From positions 3,224,001 through 3,288,000 of the forward strand of contig NZ_CP097128.1 of NCBI RefSeq assembly GCF_023330685.1: 64,000 nt of DNA, given 5' to 3'. The position numbers and the translations under genes were made by a program. The notes under the pieces are model-generated. The model saw only the letters and a list, made by a program, of their open reading frames with translations. It did no database searches and was not told the DNA's origin. Numbering within the stretch: the first letter of the stretch is position 1; each line of letters starts with the position of its first letter. The stretch is from Conexibacter sp. DBS9H8 (GTDB taxonomy: Bacteria; Actinomycetota; Thermoleophilia; Solirubrobacterales; Solirubrobacteraceae). Positions 28,034-36,097 of this stretch are shown one piece after another.

Positions 28034-30949
28034 TCAGATGAGTTCGCGGAAGAAGGCGTGCGCCCGGGCCCGGTTGGCGACGAGCCCGCGCACGGCGATC
28101 CCGATCTCCTCAATCCGGCCCCCGCGCACCTTGAGGATCGCGGCGTTGGCGCCGAAGCGGATCACGTACCAGCGGTTGCGCCCGACGGTGATCGGACCGA
28201 GGGGATGCCGCTTGGCCGCCGCCGCAAGCCGGTCCCCGACGTGGAGTCCGGCCACCCCGTAGCGTCGATCGGAGGTGAGCAGAAGCACGACCCGTCCACG
28301 CAGGCGGGCACCGGAGCGACCGAGCACCCGGAGCTCCCGCGGGTATCCGTAGGCGGCCCGGATGCCGGTCGGACGGAAGCAGAAGAAGTCCATCTCCCGG
28401 CGCCCGTGGGTGCCGTAGCGGTGGTCGCGGCCGCGCGCGGCCCGCCTCGTCATGCCCAGCGCGAGCGGACCGAGCCGGGACGGGGTCATCCCACCGCCGG
28501 CCACCGCGCAGCGCGGCCGGGGACGCGGGCGCGGACGGGGCCGCGGGCGCGGGTGTGTGGTCGTCGGGGTGGTGGTGCTGACCGGGGTCGTCGTGCTCGC
28601 CGTCGTCGTGGTCGTCCCGGTGCTCCCCGGGGTGGTCACGGTCATCACCGATGACGGCGCGACCGGCGGGCTGCCGACGGTTCCGGGGGTCCCGACCACA
28701 AGATCGAACGGCGTGGTCGCGTCGATCTGGTTGAACTCGGTGTTGGCGGACTGCTGCTGGGTCGAGGTCGCCGTGAACGCCGTGATGCTGTAGAGCACCG
28801 TCCCCGCTGCCAGGCTGCCGACGTCACTGAGCGGGATCGTCATCGTGATCGTCCCGGTGGTGGCGTTGTAGGAGGCCTGGCTCGAGCTCAGCAGGGTCGT
28901 CTGCGGGTAGGTCAACAGGGCCGGCTGCTGGTTGACCGTCGTCTGGTCGCCGACGAAGAAGGTCGGCCCGGCCGTCTGGGTGCCCGCTCCCGCGTCATTG
29001 TCCATACCCGCGTAGTAGATGTGGCCGTTGCCGGTCTGACCGGGCTGGATCACCGTCCAGCGCATCATCCAGCTGCCGTCGGGACCGCCTTCGCTGCTGG
29101 GGGTGGCGAGGGAGGCGAGGCTCTTGACGTTGATCGTCGCGATCAGCGCCGGCGCCCCGGATGAGGTCGTCCCGTTCTGCAGGGACGCGCCGGTCAGGTT
29201 GAGGTTGTCGGTGGCCGGCGTGCGCGTCCCGAGGTTGGAGTAATCGGCTGTGCCGTTGGGGTCGGTGACCGATCCCATCGGCACGCCCGGGCCGCTGCCC
29301 TGGCTGACGTCCCCGACCGACGCGTACAGGCTCGGCCCGCTGATCTGGCGGCTGATCGCCTCCGGGCCGATCGCGGCCGAGGAGGTGGACGCGGCGGAGG
29401 TGTCAAAGACGTAGCTGACGAGCGCCGCCCCGGTTGCGTCGACCTTGACCTGCAGGAAGTCGCCGAGGCTGCGGTCCCCGCCCGTGGTGCATCCGACACC
29501 GTTGGTGCAGATCTGGCCGTACTTGATCGGCCCCTCACTCACCTGCGTGGTCGTGTAGCTCGGTGTCGGATCAAGGGCGTCGATGCTCTGGGCCATCTGC
29601 ACGGTCCAGTCGGCGTTGTTGAGGTTGCTCGCCCCGTACTTGCCCGCGTCGTTGGTCTCGTCGGAGTGGTAGTAGGCGACGTCGATCCGACCCTGGCTGC
29701 CCGCGGCGATCCACGGGAACACGTTCGTGCCCTGGGCGATGCCGGATCCGGTGAGCAGCTGGGGGGCTGACCAGGTGATCTTGGACGGGTCCGCCGGGGC
29801 GGGCTCGAGCGAGTGAACGAGGTAGATCTCCTCCGGCCCGGTCTGGGTCCCGGCGGAGTTGAGCGGAGCGTAGGTGAAGACGACGTAGATGTAGCCGGCC
29901 TGATCCTCGGCGATGGAAGCGAAGTTCTCGCCGATCGTCGCCATCGGCGAGCCGGCGGAGCTGTAGCAGCTGAGACTCCCGTCACTCGTCTTGACGCTCG
30001 TCGGACAGAGCGGTCCGGCGAGGTTCGGGCTCTCCGTCCAGTTGGCGGTCGGAACCGAGCCGGTGAGGGTGACCTGCCCCTCCGCGACGCGCACGCCCGT
30101 CTCATTCGTGCTCGTCGTGTGGGCGATGTAGACGTTCGCCTGGCTGGCGTTCGAATGCAGGGCATCGACGATCTGGTTGCCCGAGATCCCCTCATTGTCG
30201 GTGACGCAGTCCTGCAGTGCCCCGCCGGCACAGTCGCCGGTGCCCGTGGTGGTGATGTTGTTGTTCATCACCGGCAGGAACGTCGTGCCGTTGGTGGACA
30301 CGGTCTCCACCAGCTGGTTGCTGACGGGACTTGCCGGGTTCACCCCGGTGGCCACCGAGTCATAGTCGTTGAAGAGCACGAGGTTGCCGGCGGCGAGGCT
30401 GCCGATCCCGGCGAACCACATCCGATCATCCGGGGTGTTCGGTGCTCCGGTGCAGTTGGTCGACCAGGTCGCACCACCGTCGGCGCTGTCACTGATGGAG
30501 ATGTTGGTCAGGCCCTGCAGGTCAGAGAAGTACAGCTCGTTCCCGGCGTCGGTGAAGAGATCCGTGTCTCCGCCGCCCACACAGGTCTGCTGCTTGCCTG
30601 AGAAGACGTTGCCGGGAACCATCTGGTAGGAGTTCCCGCCGTCCCGTGAGGACCACACCGGGCTGATCGTGCCGACGAACCCCTGAGGGGTCGAGGTGTA
30701 GATCGTCCCGTTCGGACTGACGTTGACGTCGGGTTCAAAGCCGGGCCACTGCTCGTCGACGATCACTCCGTGGGAGAAGCCGACGGCCGGCGCGGTCGCG
30801 GTCGCGCTGATCCGTTCACTGACCGGCCGGACACGGACCCCCTGAACCGTCCGATCGGCCAACAGGGCCGCGACGATCGCGAGCCCCACCGCCGCGCCGA
30901 TGATCCCAACCCCGATCCGTCGCCGCATCCCTGCCCACCGCCGCGTCAT
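28034..30949 (-). CDS. Large secreted Asp-box (sialidase-like propeller) protein with Pro-Arg hinge
   Basis: From the ATG at 30949 the product has 971 residues; an in-frame start at 31030 would add 27. A signal peptide or anchor lies at about 10-32 (IGVGIIGAAVGLAIVAALL). The body (about 60-800) is rich in Asn, Thr, Ser and Gly and has Asp-box-like WSSRDGGNSY and SDSADGGATW, so a beta-propeller is likely. A Thr-rich stretch and a run of about seven Pro-Arg pairs then form a hinge. The final 150 residues are a separate basic domain (TPSRLGPLALGMTR start). Catalytic residues of sialidases were not identified. Function unknown. Confidence 0.82.
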   Translation of the reverse strand: MTRRWAGMRRRIGVGIIGAAVGLAIVAALLADRTVQGVRVRPVSERISATATAPAVGFSHGVIVDEQWPGFEPDVNVSPNGTIYTSTPQGFVGTISPVWSSRDGGNSYQMVPGNVFSGKQQTCVGGGDTDLFTDAGNELYFSDLQGLTNISISDSADGGATWSTNCTGAPNTPDDRMWFAGIGSLAAGNLVLFNDYDSVATGVNPASPVSNQLVETVSTNGTTFLPVMNNNITTTGTGDCAGGALQDCVTDNEGISGNQIVDALHSNASQANVYIAHTTSTNETGVRVAEGQVTLTGSVPTANWTESPNLAGPLCPTSVKTSDGSLSCYSSAGSPMATIGENFASIAEDQAGYIYVVFTYAPLNSAGTQTGPEEIYLVHSLEPAPADPSKITWSAPQLLTGSGIAQGTNVFPWIAAGSQGRIDVAYYHSDETNDAGKYGASNLNNADWTVQMAQSIDALDPTPSYTTTQVSEGPIKYGQICTNGVGCTTGGDRSLGDFLQVKVDATGAALVSYVFDTSAASTSSAAIGPEAISRQISGPSLYASVGDVSQGSGPGVPMGSVTDPNGTADYSNLGTRTPATDNLNLTGASLQNGTTSSGAPALIATINVKSLASLATPSSEGGPDGSWMMRWTVIQPGQTGNGHIYYAGMDNDAGAGTQTAGPTFFVGDQTTVNQQPALLTYPQTTLLSSSQASYNATTGTITMTIPLSDVGSLAAGTVLYSITAFTATSTQQQSANTEFNQIDATTPFDLVVGTPGTVGSPPVAPSSVMTVTTPGSTGTTTTTASTTTPVSTTTPTTTHPRPRPRPRPRPRPRCAVAGGGMTPSRLGPLALGMTRRAARGRDHRYGTHGRREMDFFCFRPTGIRAAYGYPRELRVLGRSGARLRGRVVLLLTSDRRYGVAGLHVGDRLAAAAKRHPLGPITVGRNRWYVIRFGANAAILKVRGGRIEEIGIAVRGLVANRARAHAFFRELI

Positions 30950-31038
30950 CCGCCAATCCCCTGTTCGCGTTCTCGCCCCGCCCTGATCGACGGAGCCGAT
31001 CAGCCTACCCGGTCGGTGGCGGCTCCTCAAGCTCGAGC

Positions 31039-31552
31039 TCAGCGGAGGAGGTCCGCGGCGGCGGCGATCACCACGGCCGCGCGCTCCTGGGCGGCGTGCG
31101 CGGCCCGCAGAGTCGCGTCATGATCGGCCATCTCAGCGGACGGCGGGGGATGCTCGTTGAGCAGCCGCCGGACCGAGACGCCGAGCGCCTCCCCCCCCGA
31201 TCCGGTCCGCGAGCGCTCCGAGCGCGAGGGCGCGCACGCGGACCCCCTCACTGAAGGCGGCGTGAACGGTCGCGTCGGTCAGCCGCTGTGCCCCGAACAC
31301 GCGGGCGTGGAGCACCGCCGGATTCACCGCGTGGGGCCGGATCAGCGCCCGCTGCTCCTCCGCGTCCAGGTCCGCCGCCCGGGCGAGATGGTCGATCGCC
31401 GCCTGGATCCCCTGGGCGTCGACGGGGAGCACGCGGGCGAGGTCCTCGGGCAGGCCCGCGAGCAGCGTCGCGTGGGCAGCCGCCGCATCGGCCAGGAGCG
31501 TCTCGACGATGTGCCGGTGCGAGCCCGGCTCGGCGGGGGGTGGCTCGCTCAT
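31039..31552 (-). pseudogene. Hypothetical helical protein gene split by a G8 run (frameshift)
   Basis: From the ATG at 31552 the frame encodes an Ala-rich helical protein (MSEPPPAEPGSHRHIVETLL, then VLPVDAQGIQAAIDHLARA). Within a run of eight C on the plus strand (31191-31198) the sensible reading moves to another frame, which continues EALGVSVRRLLNEHPPPSAE to a stop at 31039. Removing one base from the run joins both halves into a protein of about 170 residues. This is a sequencing error, a real frameshift or slippage-based phase variation. The alternative in-frame C-terminus is Arg/Pro-rich and unconvincing. No family was recognised. Confidence 0.6.
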
Positions 31553-31572
31553 GAGCCCGTACGCTAGTAGGC

Positions 31573-31860
31573 GTGAGTTCGCAGGAGTGTCTGCCCGGAG
31601 CGGAGATCGTCGAACCCGGCCTGGAGGCTCTGCGCCGCGGTGAGCTCACGGTGGCGGCCCTCACCGTCCTCGCCGCAGCTCCGCGCCTGCGGCTGTCCGG
31701 CGTCGAGGTGCCCACCGGGTTCGATGAGCCCGGCGCCTCCCTCGCGCTGTACCGCCAGCTCGCGACCGAACTCGGCGACGCAGCCCACAGCCGCCACCAC
31801 GCGCTCCTGCGGCGCGTACTCAGCTACGCCCGCGCACGTGCGTTCGCCAGTCAACGCTGA
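31573..31860 (+). CDS. Small conserved-type partner of a nucleotidyltransferase-like gene
   Basis: A 95-residue, GTG-initiated helical protein with CLPGAEIVEPGLEALRRGEL, VPTGFDEPGASLALYRQLA and ELGDAAHSRHHALLRRVLS. I recognise this layout from small actinobacterial proteins encoded directly upstream of nucleotidyltransferase-fold proteins in suspected toxin-antitoxin pairs. The downstream gene starts inside it (23-bp overlap), so they are coupled. Only 20 bp separate it from the divergent frameshifted gene, so its transcript is probably nearly leaderless. Role as antitoxin is inference. Confidence 0.7.
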   Translation: MSSQECLPGAEIVEPGLEALRRGELTVAALTVLAAAPRLRLSGVEVPTGFDEPGASLALYRQLATELGDAAHSRHHALLRRVLSYARARAFASQR

Positions 31861-32239
31861 GACGGTCCGTGCCGTCGCAGCCGAGCTGGGGCGCCTCGTT
31901 CCCGGCCCGGCCCGGATCTACCTCGTCGGCGGGGCGACCGCCGTCATCGAGGGCTGGCGTGCCTCCACGGTCGACCTCGACCTGCGAGCCGAGCCGGACG
32001 GCGTCTTCTTCGGGCACATCACCGCGGTGAAGGAGCGCCTCGGCGTCAACATCGCCGGGGGCGGAGTCCTCCCCGGCCGGCTTGCCGAGCTGTTCGGCGC
32101 GATCCGCCCTGAGCTGGAGCGCTTCCCCGCGGTTGATCCGTTCCACCTCGCTGAGGCGGTCAACCGGCTTGCGGGCACGCGGCCGGCGCCGGGCCCGGGC
32201 GGCGACGGTCACCCGGAGGCCGGCGCCTCCCCACCGTGA
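31838..32239 (+). CDS. Nucleotidyltransferase-fold protein (DUF6036/AbiEii-like), short
   Basis: From the GTG at 31838 the protein has 133 residues. The segment YLVGGATAVIEGWRASTVDL followed by DLR is the GG...S-T-x-D-x-D core of the nucleotidyltransferase fold. After that, the part expected to carry the remaining active-site and helical region is short and the C-terminus is Pro/Gly-rich, so the protein may be truncated or decayed. It overlaps its upstream partner and, convergently, the crotonase gene by 31 bp. A toxin role is possible but not shown. Confidence 0.65.
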   Translation: MRSPVNAETVRAVAAELGRLVPGPARIYLVGGATAVIEGWRASTVDLDLRAEPDGVFFGHITAVKERLGVNIAGGGVLPGRLAELFGAIRPELERFPAVDPFHLAEAVNRLAGTRPAPGPGGDGHPEAGASPP

Positions 32240-33003
32240 CGGCCCGCCCCGTCCCGGAAGCGCTGGACGCCGGCGGCCATCGCCGCAAGCGCCGCCCGGC
32301 CGTGGGTGAGCTCGAGCGCGAGCGCCTCCGCCTCATCGGCCGCCCCCCACGCGGCGCGCATCGCCGCCCGGTCTGAGCGCAGGCAGGTCTGGGGGAGGGC
32401 GGCCAGCTGGGCCGCCCACGCCTGGGCGGCACCGAGCGTCTCCCCGGGCGGAACGAGCCGGTTGACGAGCCCGATCGCCTCCGCCTCCGCGGCGGTCACC
32501 TCACGGCCGCTGAGGATCAGCTCCAGCGCACGGCCGTAGCCGACGATCGCGGGCAGCCGGACGGTCCCCCCGTCAATCAGCGGCACCCCCCACCGCCGGC
32601 AGAACACCCCGAGGGACGTGTCGGTGGCGGCGACCCGCAGGTCACACCAGAGGGCGAGCTCGAGGCCGCCCGCGACCGCGTACCCCTCGATCGCGGCGAT
32701 CACCGGCTTGGTGAGTGCCATCCGGGTCGGACCCATCGGGCCGTCGCCGGCGCCGACGTCATGGACCGCGTTGGAGCGGGCGCCGCCGACCTCCTGCAGA
32801 TCCGCGCCGGCACAGAAGGTGCCGCCGGCCCCCCAGAGGACGGCGACCGCCGCCTCCGGGTCGGCGTCAAAGGCGCGGAAGGCGTCGGCGAGCGCCGCGG
32901 CGGTCGGTCCGTCGACGGCGTTGCGCCGCGCCGGCCGGTGCAGGCTCACCGTCCAGACCGCCCCGTCCCGGTCGACGGTGACCGCCTCAGGCGGGGAGGG
33001 CAC
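32209..33003 (-). CDS. Crotonase-superfamily protein (enoyl-CoA hydratase/isomerase)
   Basis: The GTG at 33003 gives 264 residues, the normal size; upstream the frame is open only because it overlaps the preceding gene. The oxyanion-hole block FCAGADLQEVGG and GYAVAGGLELALWCDLRVA, with the first catalytic Glu, are present. The second catalytic Glu of true hydratases (P-E in FGQPE) is replaced: the aligned stretch reads SLGVFCRRWGVPLIDGGT. It may thus be an isomerase, hydrolase or non-hydratase crotonase. It overlaps the acyl-CoA dehydrogenase 3' end by 17 nt, so the two form an operon. Confidence 0.88.
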   Translation of the reverse strand: MPSPPEAVTVDRDGAVWTVSLHRPARRNAVDGPTAAALADAFRAFDADPEAAVAVLWGAGGTFCAGADLQEVGGARSNAVHDVGAGDGPMGPTRMALTKPVIAAIEGYAVAGGLELALWCDLRVAATDTSLGVFCRRWGVPLIDGGTVRLPAIVGYGRALELILSGREVTAAEAEAIGLVNRLVPPGETLGAAQAWAAQLAALPQTCLRSDRAAMRAAWGAADEAEALALELTHGRAALAAMAAGVQRFRDGAGRHGGEAPASG

Positions 33004-34585
33004 GGTCGATGATCGCCCGGGTGTCGACGCCGGCCGGCAGGGTCCCGTAGGCCCGGCCGCCCTGCCCGCCGAGCCTCGTTGCACAGAACGCGTCCGAGAC
33101 GTACGCGGGGGCGTGGCGGATGAGCAGTGAGGCCTGCAGGGTGAGGGCGAGGTCCTCCACCAGACGGCGGGCGGCGAACTGGTCGAGAGTTGCGAAGGAC
33201 CCTTTGACCCGCTCGAGGTGCGTGTCGAAGGTGGCGTTGGCCCCGGAGGCGAGCTCGACCTCCGCGAGGAAGGCGGGCAGCCCGTCGGGTTCCTTGACGA
33301 GCGCTCGCAGGACGTCGAGGGCGGCGACGTTGCCCGACCCCTCCCAGATCGATCCGAGCGGGGCGCCACGGTAGAGGTTCGGCAGCCGCGAGTCCTCGAC
33401 GTAGCCGTTCCCGCCGAGGCACTCGAGCGCCTCGGCGGCGTGGCCGGGGGCGCGCTTGCACAGCCAGTACTTCATCACCGCCGTCCCGAAGCGCCGGAAC
33501 GGGGCGGCCTCAGGGTTGAAGGCCCCCTCATCATAGGCGCGGGCGATCCGAAGGGAGACCGCGGTCGCCGCCTCCGAGTCGAGGGCGAGGTCGGCGAGGA
33601 CGTTGGCCATCAGCGGCTGGTCGACGAGCCGCGCGCCGAAGCTGTGGCGGTGACGGGCGTGGTGGATCGCCTCGAGGGTGCCCCGCCGGTAGCCGGTGGT
33701 TGCGCCGAGCATGCAGTCCAGCCGGGTGTGGTTGACCATCCGGATGATCGCCTGGACCCCGCGTCCCTCCTCTCCGACCAAGCGGGCCCGAGCGCCGCGG
33801 AACTCGACCTCGGAGGAGGGCAGGGAGCGGGTGCCGAGCTTGTTCTTGAGTCGCTGGAACTCCATCCCCGGCCCCCGTTCGACGAGGAAGCAGGAGAGCC
33901 CGGCCGGCGCCTGGGCGAGGACGAGGAAGACGTCACAGGGCGGGTAGGAGCAGAACCACTTGTGGCCCTGCAGCTCCCACCAGCCGTCCCCGGCGTCGTC
34001 GGCGCGGGTGATGTTCGCACGGACGTCCGAGCCACCCTGGCGCTCGGTCATCGCCATCCCGGCCAGGGCCCCGTGCGCGTAGTCGGGTGCGCTGAGGCGC
34101 GGCTCCCACTCGGCGGCGAGCTCGGGGTTGCCGTCCCGGAGCGCGGGGATCGCCGCGTAGGTCATCGACACCGGGCACATCACCCCGTCGTCGGCGTTCC
34201 CCCACAGCGTGAACAGGGCCGCCCGGAGAACGTGGGCGCCGGGGATCTCCTCCCGCCACGGGAGTCCGGAGATCCCCCGCTCGATCGCCCCCGCCAGCAG
34301 CCAGTGCCAGGAGGGGTCGAGCTCAACCGCGTCAATCCGGTTCCCCCAGCGGTCGTGGGTGCGCAGCACCGGGGTGTTCTGCTCAGCCCGGACGGCGTGG
34401 GCGAACGCCTCAAGGCTGCCGGCGACCGCCCCGGCCTCACGGGCCCGGTCGGCCCCCCAGCCGCCGCCCTCCCGGGCGAGCCCCTCCTGCAGGGCGACGT
34501 CGACGTCGAAGTAGTTGACCGGCTGCAGGGACGGCGCCTGGTTGAGCACCTCACGGGCCGGGTCGTGGATCTCCGTCGTCGCCAT
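32987..34585 (-). CDS. AidB-type acyl-CoA dehydrogenase
   Basis: A 532-residue FAD enzyme, close to AidB (about 540). The N-terminal helical part is followed by the flavin block GMAMTERQGGSDVRANITRA, the substrate region GHKWFCSYPPCDVFLVLAQA, NHTRLDCMLGAT, and the C-terminal ALECLGGNGYVEDSRLPNLY then SIWEGSGNVAALD. AidB proteins are acyl-CoA dehydrogenase relatives linked to protection from alkylating agents and to branched-chain acyl-CoA turnover. It is translationally overlapped with the crotonase gene downstream, which favours a CoA-ester catabolic role. Confidence 0.93.
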   Translation of the reverse strand: MATTEIHDPAREVLNQAPSLQPVNYFDVDVALQEGLAREGGGWGADRAREAGAVAGSLEAFAHAVRAEQNTPVLRTHDRWGNRIDAVELDPSWHWLLAGAIERGISGLPWREEIPGAHVLRAALFTLWGNADDGVMCPVSMTYAAIPALRDGNPELAAEWEPRLSAPDYAHGALAGMAMTERQGGSDVRANITRADDAGDGWWELQGHKWFCSYPPCDVFLVLAQAPAGLSCFLVERGPGMEFQRLKNKLGTRSLPSSEVEFRGARARLVGEEGRGVQAIIRMVNHTRLDCMLGATTGYRRGTLEAIHHARHRHSFGARLVDQPLMANVLADLALDSEAATAVSLRIARAYDEGAFNPEAAPFRRFGTAVMKYWLCKRAPGHAAEALECLGGNGYVEDSRLPNLYRGAPLGSIWEGSGNVAALDVLRALVKEPDGLPAFLAEVELASGANATFDTHLERVKGSFATLDQFAARRLVEDLALTLQASLLIRHAPAYVSDAFCATRLGGQGGRAYGTLPAGVDTRAIIDRALPA

Positions 34586-34635
34586 CAGCTCACTCCCTCA
34601 GTCGTACCTGTCACCAGCCTACCCGTAGGCAGCAC

Positions 34636-35016
34636 TCAGGGCGCGCTCGTGCCCTCGCGGCCGTAGTCGTCCCGGAGCCGGACGACGTCATCGAGGTGGT
34701 TGGTCGACACCTCGAGCACGTCGGCGTCGGCGACCGCCTCGATCGTGTGGATGTCGCCGGGCCGGTTTCGCCAGACCGCCCCGGGCTCGAGCAGAACCTC
34801 GGTGAGGGCGTCGGCCCGGTCGCCCTTGATCAGCTTGAGCCGGCCGTTGAGGAGGTAGTTGCTCTCATCCTTGTGCTCGTGATACTGGAGGGAGAGCCGG
34901 TGGCCCGCGTTGACGTGGAGGATCTTGCCGACGTAGTTCTCGGTGACCCCATACCAGATCTCATAACCCCAGGGCTTCTCCACGCGGCGGGGCAGCTCGA
35001 ACTCGCTGGCGGACAT
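34636..35016 (-). CDS. Cupin protein, mannose-6-phosphate isomerase type II-like
   Basis: The ATG at 35016 (MSASEFELPRRVEKPWGYE) gives 126 residues. It is a single cupin: metal motif 1 HRLSLQYHEHKDESNYLLNG near residues 40-60 and motif 2 PGDIHTIEAV near 88. RVEKPWGYE...Y.GKILHV is the opening of sugar-phosphate isomerase or guanylyltransferase C-terminal cupins. It is divergent from a sugar nucleotidyltransferase 176 bp away, so a role in sugar-phosphate supply for that pathway is plausible. It could also be a sensor. Confidence 0.85.
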   Translation of the reverse strand: MSASEFELPRRVEKPWGYEIWYGVTENYVGKILHVNAGHRLSLQYHEHKDESNYLLNGRLKLIKGDRADALTEVLLEPGAVWRNRPGDIHTIEAVADADVLEVSTNHLDDVVRLRDDYGREGTSAP

Positions 35017-35192
35017 CGCCCCGATGATCCCAGGTTCACGGCCAACGTGCACTGCCCGGGCGGACGTGGCCGCGATACGGACGCCAGCGCGTCAGATCCA
35101 CGCGGGGCGTGGTCCCCGAGCCGAGGGCCTCCCGCCGCGGCCTCAGGCCTTACCCTCCCGGCCATGAGTGCGTGCGACCACCACCTCAGGAC

Positions 35193-35924
35193 ATGAAGGG
35201 GGTCATCCTCGCCGGCGGCAAGGCGACGCGTCTGCGCCCCCTCACGCAGGTCACGAACAAGCACCTGCTGCCGATCTATGACAAGCCACTCATCTTCTAT
35301 CCACTCGAGGCGATGGCGCGCGCCGGGGTGGAAGAGGTGCTGTTGATCACCAATCCGGAGTATTCGGGCCACTTCCTCAACCTGATCCGCAGCGGACGCG
35401 AGTTCGGTCTGCGCGTCACCTACGAGCTGCAGGAGGAGCCCGGCGGGCTCGCTCAGGCGGTCGGACTCGCCGAGCCGTTCGCCCGCGGGTCGAAGATCCT
35501 CGTGCTGCTGGGAGACAACATCTTCACCCACGACCTTCGCCCCCCCGTGCAGCGCTTCGGCGCGCAGGAGCGGGGCGCGGTGATCTTCGCCAAGGAGGTC
35601 GCCGAACCCCAGCACTACGGGGTCGTCGAACTCGACGGCGAGCATGTGCTCGGGATCGAGGAGAAACCCGCGGCGCCCCGCAGCAATCTCGCCCAGACGG
35701 GGATCTACCTCTATGACGAGCGGGTCTTCTCGTTCATGGACCGGCTCGCCCCCTCAGCCCGCGGCGAGCTGGAGATCACCGACCTCAACAACCTCTACGT
35801 CGCCGAGCGGTCACTGCGCTGCGAGATCCTCGAGGGCTGGTGGATCGACGCCGGCACCTCACACGACGAGCTGCTCGAGGCGAACGTGCGGGTCGCCGAG
35901 CTGCGCCGGGCCGGACTGCTGTAG
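35193..35924 (+). CDS. Sugar-1-phosphate nucleotidyltransferase (RmlA-like)
   Basis: Starting at ATG 35193 gives 243 residues: MKGVILAGGKATRLRPLTQV is the nucleotide-binding GxGxRLxP signature, NKHLLPIYDKPLIFYPLE the substrate loop, and LLGDNIFT and EEKPAAPRSNLAQTGIYLYD the metal/sugar sites. The length matches the short RmlA family (glucose-1-phosphate thymidylyltransferase), which ends near WWIDAGTSHDELLEAN. It precedes the UDP-sulfoquinovose synthase on the same strand (173-nt gap), so its product may feed that enzyme. Whether it uses dTTP or UTP cannot be read here. Confidence 0.93.
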   Translation: MKGVILAGGKATRLRPLTQVTNKHLLPIYDKPLIFYPLEAMARAGVEEVLLITNPEYSGHFLNLIRSGREFGLRVTYELQEEPGGLAQAVGLAEPFARGSKILVLLGDNIFTHDLRPPVQRFGAQERGAVIFAKEVAEPQHYGVVELDGEHVLGIEEKPAAPRSNLAQTGIYLYDERVFSFMDRLAPSARGELEITDLNNLYVAERSLRCEILEGWWIDAGTSHDELLEANVRVAELRRAGLL

Positions 35925-36097
35925 CCCTTGTCGGTGCGCCCCACCGGCAATCTCCACCGATGCGGTTACTATTTGCGCTTTGACCGCCGCCCCCTGGGAC
36001 GTCCCCTCGTCGGGACCGCGCACTGACCGCGACCTGACCGACCGTCTTCTAAGGTGGCGCCAACGACCCTCCCCGACCCCGAGCTCCAGAGGCAAAC

